A DNA stretch of 64,000 nt, from contig AKCV02000006.1 in the NCBI GenBank assembly GCA_000272025.2, positions 1-64,000 on the forward strand, given 5' to 3'. The position numbers and the translations under genes are program-made. The notes under the pieces are model-generated. The model was not told the DNA's origin. It saw nothing but the letters and a program-made list of their open reading frames with translations, and did no database searches. This stretch comes from Imbroritus primus (GTDB taxonomy: Bacteria; Pseudomonadota; Gammaproteobacteria; Burkholderiales; Burkholderiaceae). Below, one piece after another: positions 1-7,455 of the stretch. The first letter of the stretch is position 1, and every line of letters begins with the position of its first letter.

Positions 1-376
1 CGGTGCGAACAGACCAGGGCCCCGAATTTACGAGCCGCGCGCTTGACCAGTGGGCGTATGCGAACGGCGTCACACTGAAGTTGATTCAGGCGGGCAAGCC
101 AACGCAGAATGCGTACATCGAATCGTTCAACGGCAAGTTCCGCGACGAATGCCTCAACGAGCACTGGTTCACGACGCTCGCGCACGCTCGGGCTGTCATC
201 GCGGCATGGCGTCAGGACTACAACGAGCAAAGGCCGCATAGCGCACTGAACTACCTTGCGCCGTCAGAGTTTGCGGCGAAACATCGGGCAACCGCGGACG
301 CTCCTGCCGCTTTCCAGGAGTTGGTTTAAAGGGACTTTGCTAGAAGCCCATTGGCCCTATTGAAGGGGGCAGGTCA
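1..376 (+). mobile_element. IS3-family (IS407-like) insertion sequence, right end
   Basis: The 3' part of an insertion sequence runs in from the left edge. It contains the C-terminal part of an OrfB-type DDE transposase and ends after the stop codon in a terminal inverted repeat. Read on the minus strand this end begins TGACCTGCCCCC, the pattern of IS407-group ends. Position 376 (last base of GGTCA) is the probable outer boundary. The left end is outside the window, so the target duplication cannot be checked. Confidence 0.85.
3..329 (+). CDS. IS3-family transposase OrfB, C-terminal part (cut by window edge)
   Basis: This is the C-terminal 108 residues of an IS3-family transposase, the enzyme that cuts and joins the ends of its insertion sequence. 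The visible part holds the second Asp of the DDE triad (RTDQGPEF) and the catalytic Glu region (YIESFNGKFRDECL), followed by the usual NEQRPHSAL stretch. The frame is open to the left edge and the apparent GTG at position 3 is internal, so the true start and the partner frame OrfA lie outside the window. The visible reading frame is intact, so the element may be active or only recently decayed. Confidence 0.9.
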   Translation: MRTDQGPEFTSRALDQWAYANGVTLKLIQAGKPTQNAYIESFNGKFRDECLNEHWFTTLAHARAVIAAWRQDYNEQRPHSALNYLAPSEFAAKHRATADAPAAFQELV

Positions 377-432
377 CTCCCTCTGGATTCACTAGTCAAC
401 GCGAAGACATCACCTCTTTCAAGACGAACCTT

Positions 433-2028
433 TCAAGATTCACCCTTAAGTGCTTCTCGTACTTCCTTCAGGATTGTGACAAATCCTTCAAGCATCTCGT
501 CAAACTCAGCCTGATAGTTTTCATCATTAATACGCAACTTGGCAATGACCTTTTCGTATTCAGTGCCCTTCCTATGCGCCACTCCGGTAGAACGGACGCT
601 TTGAACACCTCGAAGGAAATCAGTCTTTGCAGTAAGGTCGCTAATCCCCAGCTTTGAAAACAGCTCGTTCAGCAACGAAATGGATTTTGCTTCTGGATCA
701 ACCCCCGCCACGAACATTCGCAATGCTTTTACATTGACCGAATCAATTGTTACTTTGGCGAGTGCCAAGACTTGAGAATCAAACTCGGACTGCTGATTGG
801 CTAGCAGCGAACGAATCGACTGGTAGAAGTGTTCATCTTTTGCGTCAAGCGGCAAGAAGAGATACCAGCCATGCTTCGCAAACCAGGCTTGCTGAAGTTT
901 TTCAAATTCGTACTTGAACCGTAAATCGGGACTCTTGGCATCAAAGAAGTTGCCCAAGAAGCTCCTTTGGAAGTTCGTCTCACTGATTCGAAGACCATCG
1001 GGCACGATGTTGAAACTACGCCAATACTTTTGCTCTTTACTGGGAAGATCGCGCCCCAGATCACCCAGGAAGACCGAGATATGAGTTGAAGAGTTATTGT
1101 CGAGGCGCAGAGACCACGCCCCATGCCTTGACAAGTGCCCGTCACTGATTTCGTACTCTGACGAACCGTAATACTTTTGCATTACCTCCTTCTTGAAGAA
1201 AACGGGTGTCAGATAATGCGGTGCTCCAGGATTTGCCCCGAAATAGTTTGCGAGTCCGTCTGGATCGCAACTGAACACTTCTGGCTCGTCAACATCCCCG
1301 CCGATGATGAATTCCTCAAAACTTTTCTTCCTCTCGAACGGCCAGACACCGCAACTCTCCAGTGAATCACAATGCAGTAGTTTTTTCCCTAAAATCCGCG
1401 TGAAAGAAGTGTAGCCGGTAACATAGGATGGCCCAGAATAGCGGACAAAGGTCAGATTATCAGAGCGGTGCTCATCTTCAAATGAGACCGAATCCCTAGA
1501 GTGCCTTGTGAGCTCGAAGAACAGGAGCAGGTCCATCTGGGTAGCCGCCATGAATGACCGAAGATAACTTCTCCTGACCAAGACCTCGTGCCTCGCTACT
1601 TTGGCAACCTCAACCTCATCACCAGTTTCGTCAAATGCAAGATAGGTTCCGGATTTTCCATCGTGGTATAGATTGTGGAAGAGTCGGAATTCTTCACTTA
1701 GCTCGAAGTAACCTTCTTTCCGACCATGAAAAGTTCTATACACAGCAATTCGCCGGAAGTCTTCGTAGTGTGTGCGGTGATACGTCGTTACTTCTTTCCC
1801 ATTCTCAAAGGTAGAGCTGAACCCCGGCCCTCCCGCGTCGATCATCAAGTCCCAACCATGCCTGTCCAATGTGGCAACTGCGCTTTCCTTGGATACAAGC
1901 ACGGCGTAAAAAGACCCGTCTTCGCTCTTATCGTCCTTGTTCAAGGACTGATACATCGGAATCCAGGTTTCCTCTCCATGCTTCGTATTGAGACGGTCAA
2001 CGAAATCGTCAAGCGGGTTAGTCTTCAT
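433..2028 (-). CDS. Orphan protein with C-terminal HEPN-like motif
   Basis: A 531-residue protein that I do not recognise as a named family. It has no signal peptide or membrane segment. The C-terminal ~100 residues look helical and contain RSTGVAH, which fits the R-x4-6-H signature of HEPN domains, many of which are RNases in defence or toxin systems. The N-terminal ~400 residues are mixed alpha/beta with no motif I can name. The frame is open 47 codons further upstream, but that stretch contains the intrinsic terminator of tRNA-Ser, so I chose the ATG at 2028. Only a weak purine-rich GGGGGGCG precedes it. Base composition is clearly AT-richer than the housekeeping genes, and the gene sits alone between an insertion sequence and tRNA-Ser, which suggests horizontal acquisition. 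A defence role is inference from motif and location. Confidence 0.7.
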   Translation of the reverse strand: MKTNPLDDFVDRLNTKHGEETWIPMYQSLNKDDKSEDGSFYAVLVSKESAVATLDRHGWDLMIDAGGPGFSSTFENGKEVTTYHRTHYEDFRRIAVYRTFHGRKEGYFELSEEFRLFHNLYHDGKSGTYLAFDETGDEVEVAKVARHEVLVRRSYLRSFMAATQMDLLLFFELTRHSRDSVSFEDEHRSDNLTFVRYSGPSYVTGYTSFTRILGKKLLHCDSLESCGVWPFERKKSFEEFIIGGDVDEPEVFSCDPDGLANYFGANPGAPHYLTPVFFKKEVMQKYYGSSEYEISDGHLSRHGAWSLRLDNNSSTHISVFLGDLGRDLPSKEQKYWRSFNIVPDGLRISETNFQRSFLGNFFDAKSPDLRFKYEFEKLQQAWFAKHGWYLFLPLDAKDEHFYQSIRSLLANQQSEFDSQVLALAKVTIDSVNVKALRMFVAGVDPEAKSISLLNELFSKLGISDLTAKTDFLRGVQSVRSTGVAHRKGTEYEKVIAKLRINDENYQAEFDEMLEGFVTILKEVREALKGES

Positions 2029-2089
2029 ATCGCCCCCCGATGGCAGCCGCTGATCTAAGCGTATTTGTTGTGAACGTATCTTCTGTACA

Positions 2090-2117
2090 AAACAAAAAAG
2101 CCTCCAATCTGGAGGCT
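2090..2117 (-). terminator. Intrinsic terminator downstream of tRNA-Ser
   Basis: On the minus strand a perfect 7-bp stem (AGCCTCC/GGAGGCT, 5-nt loop) is followed by TTTTTTGTTTT. It lies about 80 bases past the 3' end of tRNA-Ser and before the ATG of the HEPN-like gene, so it probably ends the tRNA transcript and insulates the accessory gene. Confidence 0.8.
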
Positions 2118-2123
2118 CTCTTG

Positions 2124-2147
2124 AGGTGGTAAAAGCAGGTGGTAAAA
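2124..2147 (+). repeat. Direct repeat pair near the tRNA-Ser 3' end
   Basis: AGGTGGTAAAA occurs twice (2124-2134 and 2137-2147), separated by two bases. Just beyond it, 2168-2189 is an AT-rich dyad (AAGTCTTT, 6-nt loop, AAAGACTT). Repeats of this kind beside a tRNA 3' end can be integrase arm sites, but no integrase gene is visible, so this is only a possibility. Confidence 0.4.
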
Positions 2148-2198
2148 CCGACTTTCCTTTCACCGCCAAGTCTTTGATTTTAAAGACTTTTATGTTAC

Positions 2199-2292
2199 TG
2201 GCGGAGACGGAGGGATTCGAACCCTCGATACAGGTTTTGGCCCGTATGCTCCCTTAGCAGGGGAGTGCCTTCGACCTCTCGGCCACGTCTCC
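2199..2292 (-). tRNA. tRNA-Ser (GCU anticodon)
   Basis: The minus strand folds as a class II tRNA. The acceptor stem is GGAGACG/CGTCTCC, the anticodon loop CTGCTAA gives anticodon GCU (reads AGC/AGU), and a long variable arm is typical of serine tRNAs. The T arm is GAGGGTTCGAATCCCTC. The CCA end is encoded (TGG at 2199-2201 on the plus strand). The length is 91 bases plus CCA. Its 3' end abuts the AT-richer accessory stretch. Confidence 0.96.
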
Positions 2293-2389
2293 GGAAACAG
2301 ATGCTGCGTGGCTTTTGCAGCGCAGCGAAGCCCGAATTCTAGCGGGTCGGGCGCGCCCGGTCAATCAACTCGGCGCAATCGCGCGCAAA

Positions 2390-3640
2390 TCATTCCTGCT
2401 CGAGCTCGAAGGCTTTGTGCAGGGCGCGAACGGCGAGTTCCATGTACTTCTCGTCAATCACCACCGAGATCTTGATCTCCGAAGTGGAGATCATCTGGAT
2501 GTTGATGCCCTCTTCCGACAGCGTGCGGAACATCTTGCTGGCAATACCGACGTGCGAACGCATGCCCACGCCAACGACCGAAACCTTGGAGACCTTGGGA
2601 TCGCCCGTGATGTTGCCGGCGCCGATATGTGTCTTGACGTCGCCGTTGAGGATGTTCAGCGCAGCCTGGTATTCGGCGCGCGGCACGGTGAAGGTGAAAT
2701 CGGTCTTGCCGTCGACGGACTGGTTCTGGATGATCATGTCGACGTCGATATTGGCCTCAGCCACCGGACCGAGGATCTGGTAAGCGATGCCCGGACGGTC
2801 AGGGACGCCGATCACGGTGATCTTGGCTTCGTCGCGGGAGAAGGCGATGCCGGAGATAACGGCTGCTTCCATGGTGGGATCTTCCTCAAAAGTAATCAGC
2901 GTACCCGACTGCATTTCGGTTTCAACCGGGATCATCGGGTCGGTCAGGGACGACAGCACACGGGTCTTCACGTGGTACTTGCCGGCGAACTCCACGGAGC
3001 GGATTTGCAGCACCTTGGAGCCCAGGCTGGCCATTTCCAGCATTTCCTCGAAGGTCACGCGGTTCAGGCGGCGGGCTTCTTCGACCACGCGCGGGTCGGT
3101 GGTGTACACGCCGTCCACGTCGGTGTAGATGAGGCACTCATCGGCCTTGATGGCGGCAGCGACGGCCACGGCGGAGGTATCAGACCCCCCCCGGCCGAGC
3201 GTGGTGATGTTGCCCTTCTCGTCCACGCCCTGGAAGCCGGTGATGATGACCACGCGGCCCGCATCCAGGTCGCCAAGAATGCGCTTGTCGTCGATCGACT
3301 CGATGCGCGCCTTGGTGTAGGCGGAGTTCGTGCGCACCGGCACTTGCCAGCCGGCGTAGCTGACCGCGCCAAGGCCTTCGGCCTGCAGGGCAAGCGACAG
3401 GAGGCCAACGCTGACCTGCTCGCCGGTCGAGGCGATCATGTCGAGTTCGCGGGGATTGGGCTGCGCCGAAATCTCGCGCGCCAGGCCCAGCAGCCGGTTG
3501 GTTTCCCCCGACATGGCGGAAGGAACCACCACCACGCGGTGACCGGCGCGATGCCATTTGGCGACGCGCTTCGCGACATTCTTGATGCGTTCGACAGAAC
3601 CCATCGAAGTGCCGCCGTATTTATGAACGATGAGTGCCAT
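2390..3640 (-). CDS. lysC: Aspartate kinase
   Basis: Aspartokinase of 416 residues. It phosphorylates L-aspartate with ATP, the first step toward lysine/diaminopimelate, threonine and methionine. The amino-acid kinase domain starts with MALIVHKYGGTSMGS and contains the GRGGSDTSA nucleotide-binding region. Two ACT regulatory domains follow in the last ~150 residues and indicate feedback control by end-product amino acids. I chose the ATG at 3640 because it matches the usual family start. The frame is open 15 codons further upstream, and neither start has a clear Shine-Dalgarno sequence. A run of eight G (minus strand) near 3185 encodes the GRGG segment without breaking the frame. The gene follows tilS on the same strand after a 275-base leader. 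Confidence 0.96.
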   Translation of the reverse strand: MALIVHKYGGTSMGSVERIKNVAKRVAKWHRAGHRVVVVPSAMSGETNRLLGLAREISAQPNPRELDMIASTGEQVSVGLLSLALQAEGLGAVSYAGWQVPVRTNSAYTKARIESIDDKRILGDLDAGRVVIITGFQGVDEKGNITTLGRGGSDTSAVAVAAAIKADECLIYTDVDGVYTTDPRVVEEARRLNRVTFEEMLEMASLGSKVLQIRSVEFAGKYHVKTRVLSSLTDPMIPVETEMQSGTLITFEEDPTMEAAVISGIAFSRDEAKITVIGVPDRPGIAYQILGPVAEANIDVDMIIQNQSVDGKTDFTFTVPRAEYQAALNILNGDVKTHIGAGNITGDPKVSKVSVVGVGMRSHVGIASKMFRTLSEEGINIQMISTSEIKISVVIDEKYMELAVRALHKAFELEQE

Positions 3641-3915
3641 GAATGTACGCGCAGACGAATAATGAAAAACCCCTAAAAATACCATGCAGGGGCCCGTCTG
3701 GCAAGGCGTGGCGCGGCCTGGAGGCGGTATCGCGATGATCCTGGCGTCGCAGCAAGGCCTTGCCGTCCAGCGTGTACAGCCTGCGACTCCCCCTTGCGGG
3801 ACACACCTGCCGCTGCACGGGCGGATCGCGCCTGATCCGGCTTTCCTGCTCCGCCACCTGACCAGGATCGCTTGACTTCACTTGACTTCACTTTGATAGC
3901 ACTTGATAGCGCTTC
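3641..3915 (-). other. Intergenic region upstream of lysC
   Basis: These 275 bases lie between the tilS stop and the lysC start. On the minus strand, CCCCT...AGGGG followed by TTTTT (about 3668-3695) makes a weak terminator-like hairpin just before lysC. I see no lysine-riboswitch consensus. Short open frames here have no recognisable products. Confidence 0.4.
3871..3911 (+). repeat. Short imperfect tandem repeats after tilS
   Basis: CTTGACTTCA is repeated twice (3871-3890) and is followed by two related units, CTTTGATAGCA and CTTGATAGCG. They lie immediately past the tilS stop codon. I can assign no function. Confidence 0.5.
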
Positions 3916-5283
3916 TTAGTCGGGATCGGGGATCCAGTCGATACGCCAGCGCGGCTGCTTGCCCACGGCAACGGGATCAAGAGTGTCGAGCGGACGGTGA
4001 TTGAGGCCGATGCCAGCCACGAACAGCAGCTCCCCGCCCTGCCACAGCAATGGCATCCACAGCCGCTCCCACGGTGCGATGCCGGCATCCTGCCACGCCT
4101 GCTTGAGTCCACGGCGGTGGGCGCCCGGCGCCACAGCGATCCGTTCTGCGCCGGCCCGGGGGCGCAATTCAAGCGGCTGGCGCAACCAAGATTCCGGCAC
4201 GCCAGCAGGATCGGGGCTAAAGACCAGCGTGCCGTGCCACGGCGCCACATGCGTCTTCCGCTCGCCATTCCAGGCGCCCGCCATTGGCCGGTCAGGCGGC
4301 TCGCCACGCTCGCGGGCAAGCATGGCGAGCCCGCGATACCGATACATCACCCAGCCCGGCAACCGGACGGCAACCTGCGCCTCGATGGAGGCGCCAAACA
4401 GCTGGGCACAGGCCTCCACGATCCACGCGGCGGAGGGAGGGCGGCCGGTACGCTGCTCCACCCATCGGCGTAGCAGCAGCTTGCGGCGTGGCATCGACAA
4501 GGCAGTGAGATGGTCGAGCCGGAGTCCGCGTGGCGTCAACGCCGCTCGCAAATCCGCCTCGGCCAGGGCCTCCAGCAGTTCGGATGCTTCTGCCAGATGT
4601 GCGGCGGCGCGGGCGATGCCGCTTCGATACCCCGGATGAACCGCGGCCAGCCCTGGCAACCACTGACGCAAGGCGTTGCGTGCAAAGCGCGGATCATCGT
4701 TGGATTCGTCATCGACCCAGGTGATGCCATGCTGCCGGGCGAGGGCCTCGATGGCCGTACGCGGCACGTCCAGCCAGGGCCGCAGCAGTGTGATGCCGTG
4801 CAGATTGCGTTGCGGCCCCATGGCCGCGAGGCCGTCCACCCCTGCCCCGCGCACGAGTTGCAGCAACAGGGTCTCGATCTGGTCGTCCTGGTGATGGGCC
4901 GTCATCAAGGCCGTCACACCATGGCGGCGGCACAGGTCGCCGAGCGCCGTATAGCGCTGTTCGCGCGCCACGGCTTCCAGGCTTTCGCCGCCGGCGCGCT
5001 GGATGGCGACGCGATGCGCTTCGAACGGCACGCTTAGGCGCGCGCATTCGGCGGCACAGAATTCCAGCCATTGATCGGCGTGGGGACTGAGCCCATGGTG
5101 GACATGGAAGGCGCGCAGCTCGAATGCAGCCTCCTGCGAGCGCAGCAGCGCCGCCATGACGTGCAGCAGCACCATCGAGTCACGGCCACCGGAGAGTGCG
5201 ACCGCAACGCTCAGCAACGCCCCTGCCTGCCCGCCCGCTTCTGGATCCGTGATGAGGGAAACCGGCTCGCTGCCTGCAGGCAT
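3916..5283 (-). CDS. tilS: tRNA(Ile)-lysidine synthase
   Basis: N-type ATP pyrophosphatase that converts cytidine 34 of tRNA-Ile(CAU) to lysidine so that it reads AUA. The PP-loop SGGRDS lies about 30 residues from the start chosen here. The following ~200 residues form the catalytic domain (HHGLSPHADQW, TAHHQDDQIETLLL), and the C-terminal half is the tRNA-binding region. The start is uncertain. The frame continues to an ATG at 5400 (494 residues), but the extra 39 codons run through a perfect terminator-like hairpin at 5294-5333 and have unusually AT-rich third positions. I therefore prefer the ATG at 5283 (455 residues). No strong ribosome site is seen for either. It follows accA on the same strand. 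Confidence 0.88.
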   Translation of the reverse strand: MPAGSEPVSLITDPEAGGQAGALLSVAVALSGGRDSMVLLHVMAALLRSQEAAFELRAFHVHHGLSPHADQWLEFCAAECARLSVPFEAHRVAIQRAGGESLEAVAREQRYTALGDLCRRHGVTALMTAHHQDDQIETLLLQLVRGAGVDGLAAMGPQRNLHGITLLRPWLDVPRTAIEALARQHGITWVDDESNDDPRFARNALRQWLPGLAAVHPGYRSGIARAAAHLAEASELLEALAEADLRAALTPRGLRLDHLTALSMPRRKLLLRRWVEQRTGRPPSAAWIVEACAQLFGASIEAQVAVRLPGWVMYRYRGLAMLARERGEPPDRPMAGAWNGERKTHVAPWHGTLVFSPDPAGVPESWLRQPLELRPRAGAERIAVAPGAHRRGLKQAWQDAGIAPWERLWMPLLWQGGELLFVAGIGLNHRPLDTLDPVAVGKQPRWRIDWIPDPD

Positions 5284-5293
5284 ATCAGGACGC

Positions 5294-5333
5294 AAAAAAG
5301 CCGCACGCGTCAGCAGACTGCGTGCGGCTTTTT
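5294..5333. terminator. Bidirectional terminator-like hairpin between accA and tilS
   Basis: A perfect 14-bp stem (AAAAAGCCGCACGC/GCGTGCGGCTTTTT, 11-nt loop) with A and T tails has the form of a strong intrinsic terminator on either strand. It lies about 90 bases past the accA stop and just before the preferred tilS start, so it may end accA transcripts and attenuate tilS. Confidence 0.75.
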
Positions 5334-5425
5334 GGGCGAGAGGTGAGTCCAGCAAGGTTGGCGAAACAGATACGGCGGACACAGCGACTCCGGTGCGCAT
5401 GGCGCGGTCGTCAACCCGGCACGCG

Positions 5426-6397
5426 TCAGCTGCGCGCGCCTGCCTCCTTGTACTTGCCATATGCCATGAGGCGTTCATGGCGGCGGGCCTGCAGCTCCTT
5501 CACGCTCAGCCCCTGCAACTGGCGCAGCGACTCGGCGAGCGAACGCTTGAGCATGGTGGCCATGCCCTTGGGGTCGCGATGCGCGCCGCCCAGCGGTTCG
5601 TTGACGATCTTGTCGATCAGGCCGAGCGCCTTGAGGCGGTGCGCCGTCAGACCAAGCGCTTCTGCAGCCTCGGGCGCCTTCTCGGCCGTCTTCCAGAGAA
5701 TGGAGGCACAACCTTCAGGAGAAATCACTGCGTAGGTGGCGAATTGCAGCATTGCCACGCTGTCGCCCACGGCGATCGCCAGCGCGCCGCCCGAGCCGCC
5801 TTCGCCGATGATGGTGGCGATCAGGGGCACCTTGAGACCAGCCATGACGTAGAGATTGTGGCCGATGGCTTCCGACTGGCCGCGCTCTTCTGCATCGATG
5901 CCGGGGAAAGCGCCCGGGGTGTCGACAAAGGTGAAGATCGGCAGGCCAAACTTGTCGGCCAGTTCCATCAGGCGCTTGGCCTTGCGGTAACCCTCGGGCT
6001 TGGACATGCCGAAATTGCGCATGGCGCGCTCTTTCGTATCGCGGCCCTTCTGGTGGCCGATGACCATGCACGCCTGGCCGTTGAAACGGGCCATGCCGCC
6101 CACAATGGACAGGTCGTCCGCAAAGGCACGGTCGCCATGGAGCTCATGGAAATCCGTGAAGATTTCGCGAACGTAGTCGAGCGTGTATGGGCGTTGCGGG
6201 TGGCGGGCGATCTGCGCGACCTGCCAGGGGGTCAGGTTGGCGTAGATGTCCTTGGTAAGCTGCTGGCTCTTGCCTGCCAGCCGCGAGATTTCTTCGGAGA
6301 TATCGACGGCCGAGTCGTCCTGCACGAAGCGCAGTTCCTCGATCTTGGATTCGAGTTCGGCAATCGGTTGTTCAAAGTCAAGGAAGGTGGTTTTCAT
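5426..6397 (-). CDS. accA: Acetyl-CoA carboxylase carboxyltransferase subunit alpha
   Basis: Alpha subunit (323 residues) of the carboxyltransferase that moves the carboxyl group from biotin-BCCP to acetyl-CoA, giving malonyl-CoA for fatty acid synthesis. It works as an alpha2beta2 complex with AccD, which is not in the window. The crotonase-like core shows the family segments [36 protein letters not shown] and [11 protein letters not shown]. The start [12 protein letters not shown] at 6397 gives the usual family length; an upstream in-frame ATG seven codons earlier is less likely. A repeated element (6490-6518) lies about 95 bases upstream. Confidence 0.97.
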   Translation of the reverse strand: MKTTFLDFEQPIAELESKIEELRFVQDDSAVDISEEISRLAGKSQQLTKDIYANLTPWQVAQIARHPQRPYTLDYVREIFTDFHELHGDRAFADDLSIVGGMARFNGQACMVIGHQKGRDTKERAMRNFGMSKPEGYRKAKRLMELADKFGLPIFTFVDTPGAFPGIDAEERGQSEAIGHNLYVMAGLKVPLIATIIGEGGSGGALAIAVGDSVAMLQFATYAVISPEGCASILWKTAEKAPEAAEALGLTAHRLKALGLIDKIVNEPLGGAHRDPKGMATMLKRSLAESLRQLQGLSVKELQARRHERLMAYGKYKEAGARS

Positions 6398-6489
6398 CGT
6401 TCTGCCAAGGCCTCCCAACAGGTATCCATTAGGCGGCGAATTCTACCGGATTTTTGGAAGCCGCTGCAAAAAGTGTCAGCGGCGCTCTA

Positions 6490-6518
6490 GGAGCGGTTTC
6501 AAAATGAAGCGAAGCGGC
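6490..6518 (-). repeat. Repeated element, copy 1 (upstream of accA)
   Basis: On the minus strand this holds the core TCATTTTGAAAC preceded by GCCGCTTCGCT. It closely matches the element upstream of cysS (8935-8964) and partly matches the one upstream of the TPR gene (8999-9017). In all three cases it points the same way relative to the downstream gene. It could be a shared regulatory or promoter element. Confidence 0.6.
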
Positions 6519-6521
6519 TCT

Positions 6522-6537
6522 GGCCAGGTACCTGGCC
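6522..6537. repeat. Perfect 16-bp palindrome between alkA and accA
   Basis: GGCCAGGTACCTGGCC is self-complementary over all 16 bases. It lies next to the repeated element upstream of accA and may be a dimeric regulator site. No other copy was noticed. Confidence 0.5.
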
Positions 6538-6603
6538 GCAGATGGTACGCGCGGTACGGCAAAGCGCCGCAATCACGCGTGAATCATGTTGAAGCCGCCT
6601 CGT

Positions 6604-7455
6604 TCAATACAGCACGGGCGTCGGTTCGAGGCTGCGCCACAGGTACCAGGTTGCCACGGTGCGCCACGGCTCCCAATTGGCGGCTACTTCACGGGCCTCG
6701 CTTCGGGTGACGGGTTCGCCACTGAAATAGTTGACCGAAATCGCCTTGATCAGCCCGAGATCGTCCAGCGGCAGCACATTCGGCCGCATCAGGTTGAACA
6801 TCAGGAACATTTCCGCCGTCCAGCGGCCGATGCCGCGAATCTGCACCAGTTCGGCAATGACGTCCTCGTCGTCCATCGTCGCCCAGTCGGCTACATGCAG
6901 ATGGCCAGCCTTGAAGTGGCTGGCGAGGTCAAGAATGTATTCGGCCTTGCGCTTGGACAACCCGCACGTGGCAAGTTTCTCCGGCCCCGCCCGCAGCATC
7001 TGCGCCGGCGTGAGCTTGGGACAGGCGGCAGCCACACGCTCCCAGACGGCATGCGCCGCCTTGACCGAGATCTGCTGCCCCACCACCGAACGTGCCAGCG
7101 TGACGAACGGATCACCACGGGACACGAGATGCGCCGGGCCATAGGCCGGAATGATCTTGCGCAGGATGCGGTCGCGCTTCATCAGGTCCTGGCAGGCCTC
7201 GTCCCAGTACGGCGGGGGCACGGGGGCGTTGAGGTCGACCACGGGATCGGCCACCGGCTTGCGCGCCTTGCGGCTGACCGCCTTCTCCTGTTCCACTATC
7301 TGCGCAGGCGTCTCGGCCGCGCCACCGCTGGGCACCAGCCCCACCCTGGGCGCACGCTGCGCCGGCGCCTTGCGCGCAGGTGGTGCGGCACGCTTGGCCG
7401 CTGCTTTCTTCGCTGGTGCTGTTGCGGTCTTCTTGCTTGCTGCAGTAGCAGCCAT
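6604..7455 (-). CDS. alkA: DNA-3-methyladenine glycosylase II
   Basis: HhH-GPD DNA glycosylase of 283 residues that removes alkylated purines in base-excision repair. The conserved core runs from about residue 80. It includes SVVGQQISVKAA, the helix-hairpin-helix segment IRGIGRWTAEMFL, and the catalytic Asp in LPLDDLG. The first ~45 residues are Ala/Lys-rich low complexity, perhaps a DNA-binding tail. The ATG at 7455 overlaps the cysS stop (TGATG) and has a good GGAGG/GGAG ribosome site inside cysS, so the two genes are probably translationally coupled. An in-frame ATG five codons upstream is less well placed. Confidence 0.9.
   Translation of the reverse strand: MAATAASKKTATAPAKKAAAKRAAPPARKAPAQRAPRVGLVPSGGAAETPAQIVEQEKAVSRKARKPVADPVVDLNAPVPPPYWDEACQDLMKRDRILRKIIPAYGPAHLVSRGDPFVTLARSVVGQQISVKAAHAVWERVAAACPKLTPAQMLRAGPEKLATCGLSKRKAEYILDLASHFKAGHLHVADWATMDDEDVIAELVQIRGIGRWTAEMFLMFNLMRPNVLPLDDLGLIKAISVNYFSGEPVTRSEAREVAANWEPWRTVATWYLWRSLEPTPVLY

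Noticed and set aside
2029..2169. 47-codon N-terminal extension of the HEPN-like gene
   Set aside because: It runs through the intrinsic terminator of tRNA-Ser and has no ribosome site.
2315..3676. Long open frame (453 codons) antisense to lysC
   Set aside because: High-GC coding DNA leaves long open antisense frames. Composition is His/Asp/Arg-rich with no motif, and lysC on the other strand is unmistakable.
3641..3915. Lysine riboswitch upstream of lysC
   Set aside because: No match to the conserved lysine-riboswitch core was seen, and this class is not usual in beta-proteobacteria.
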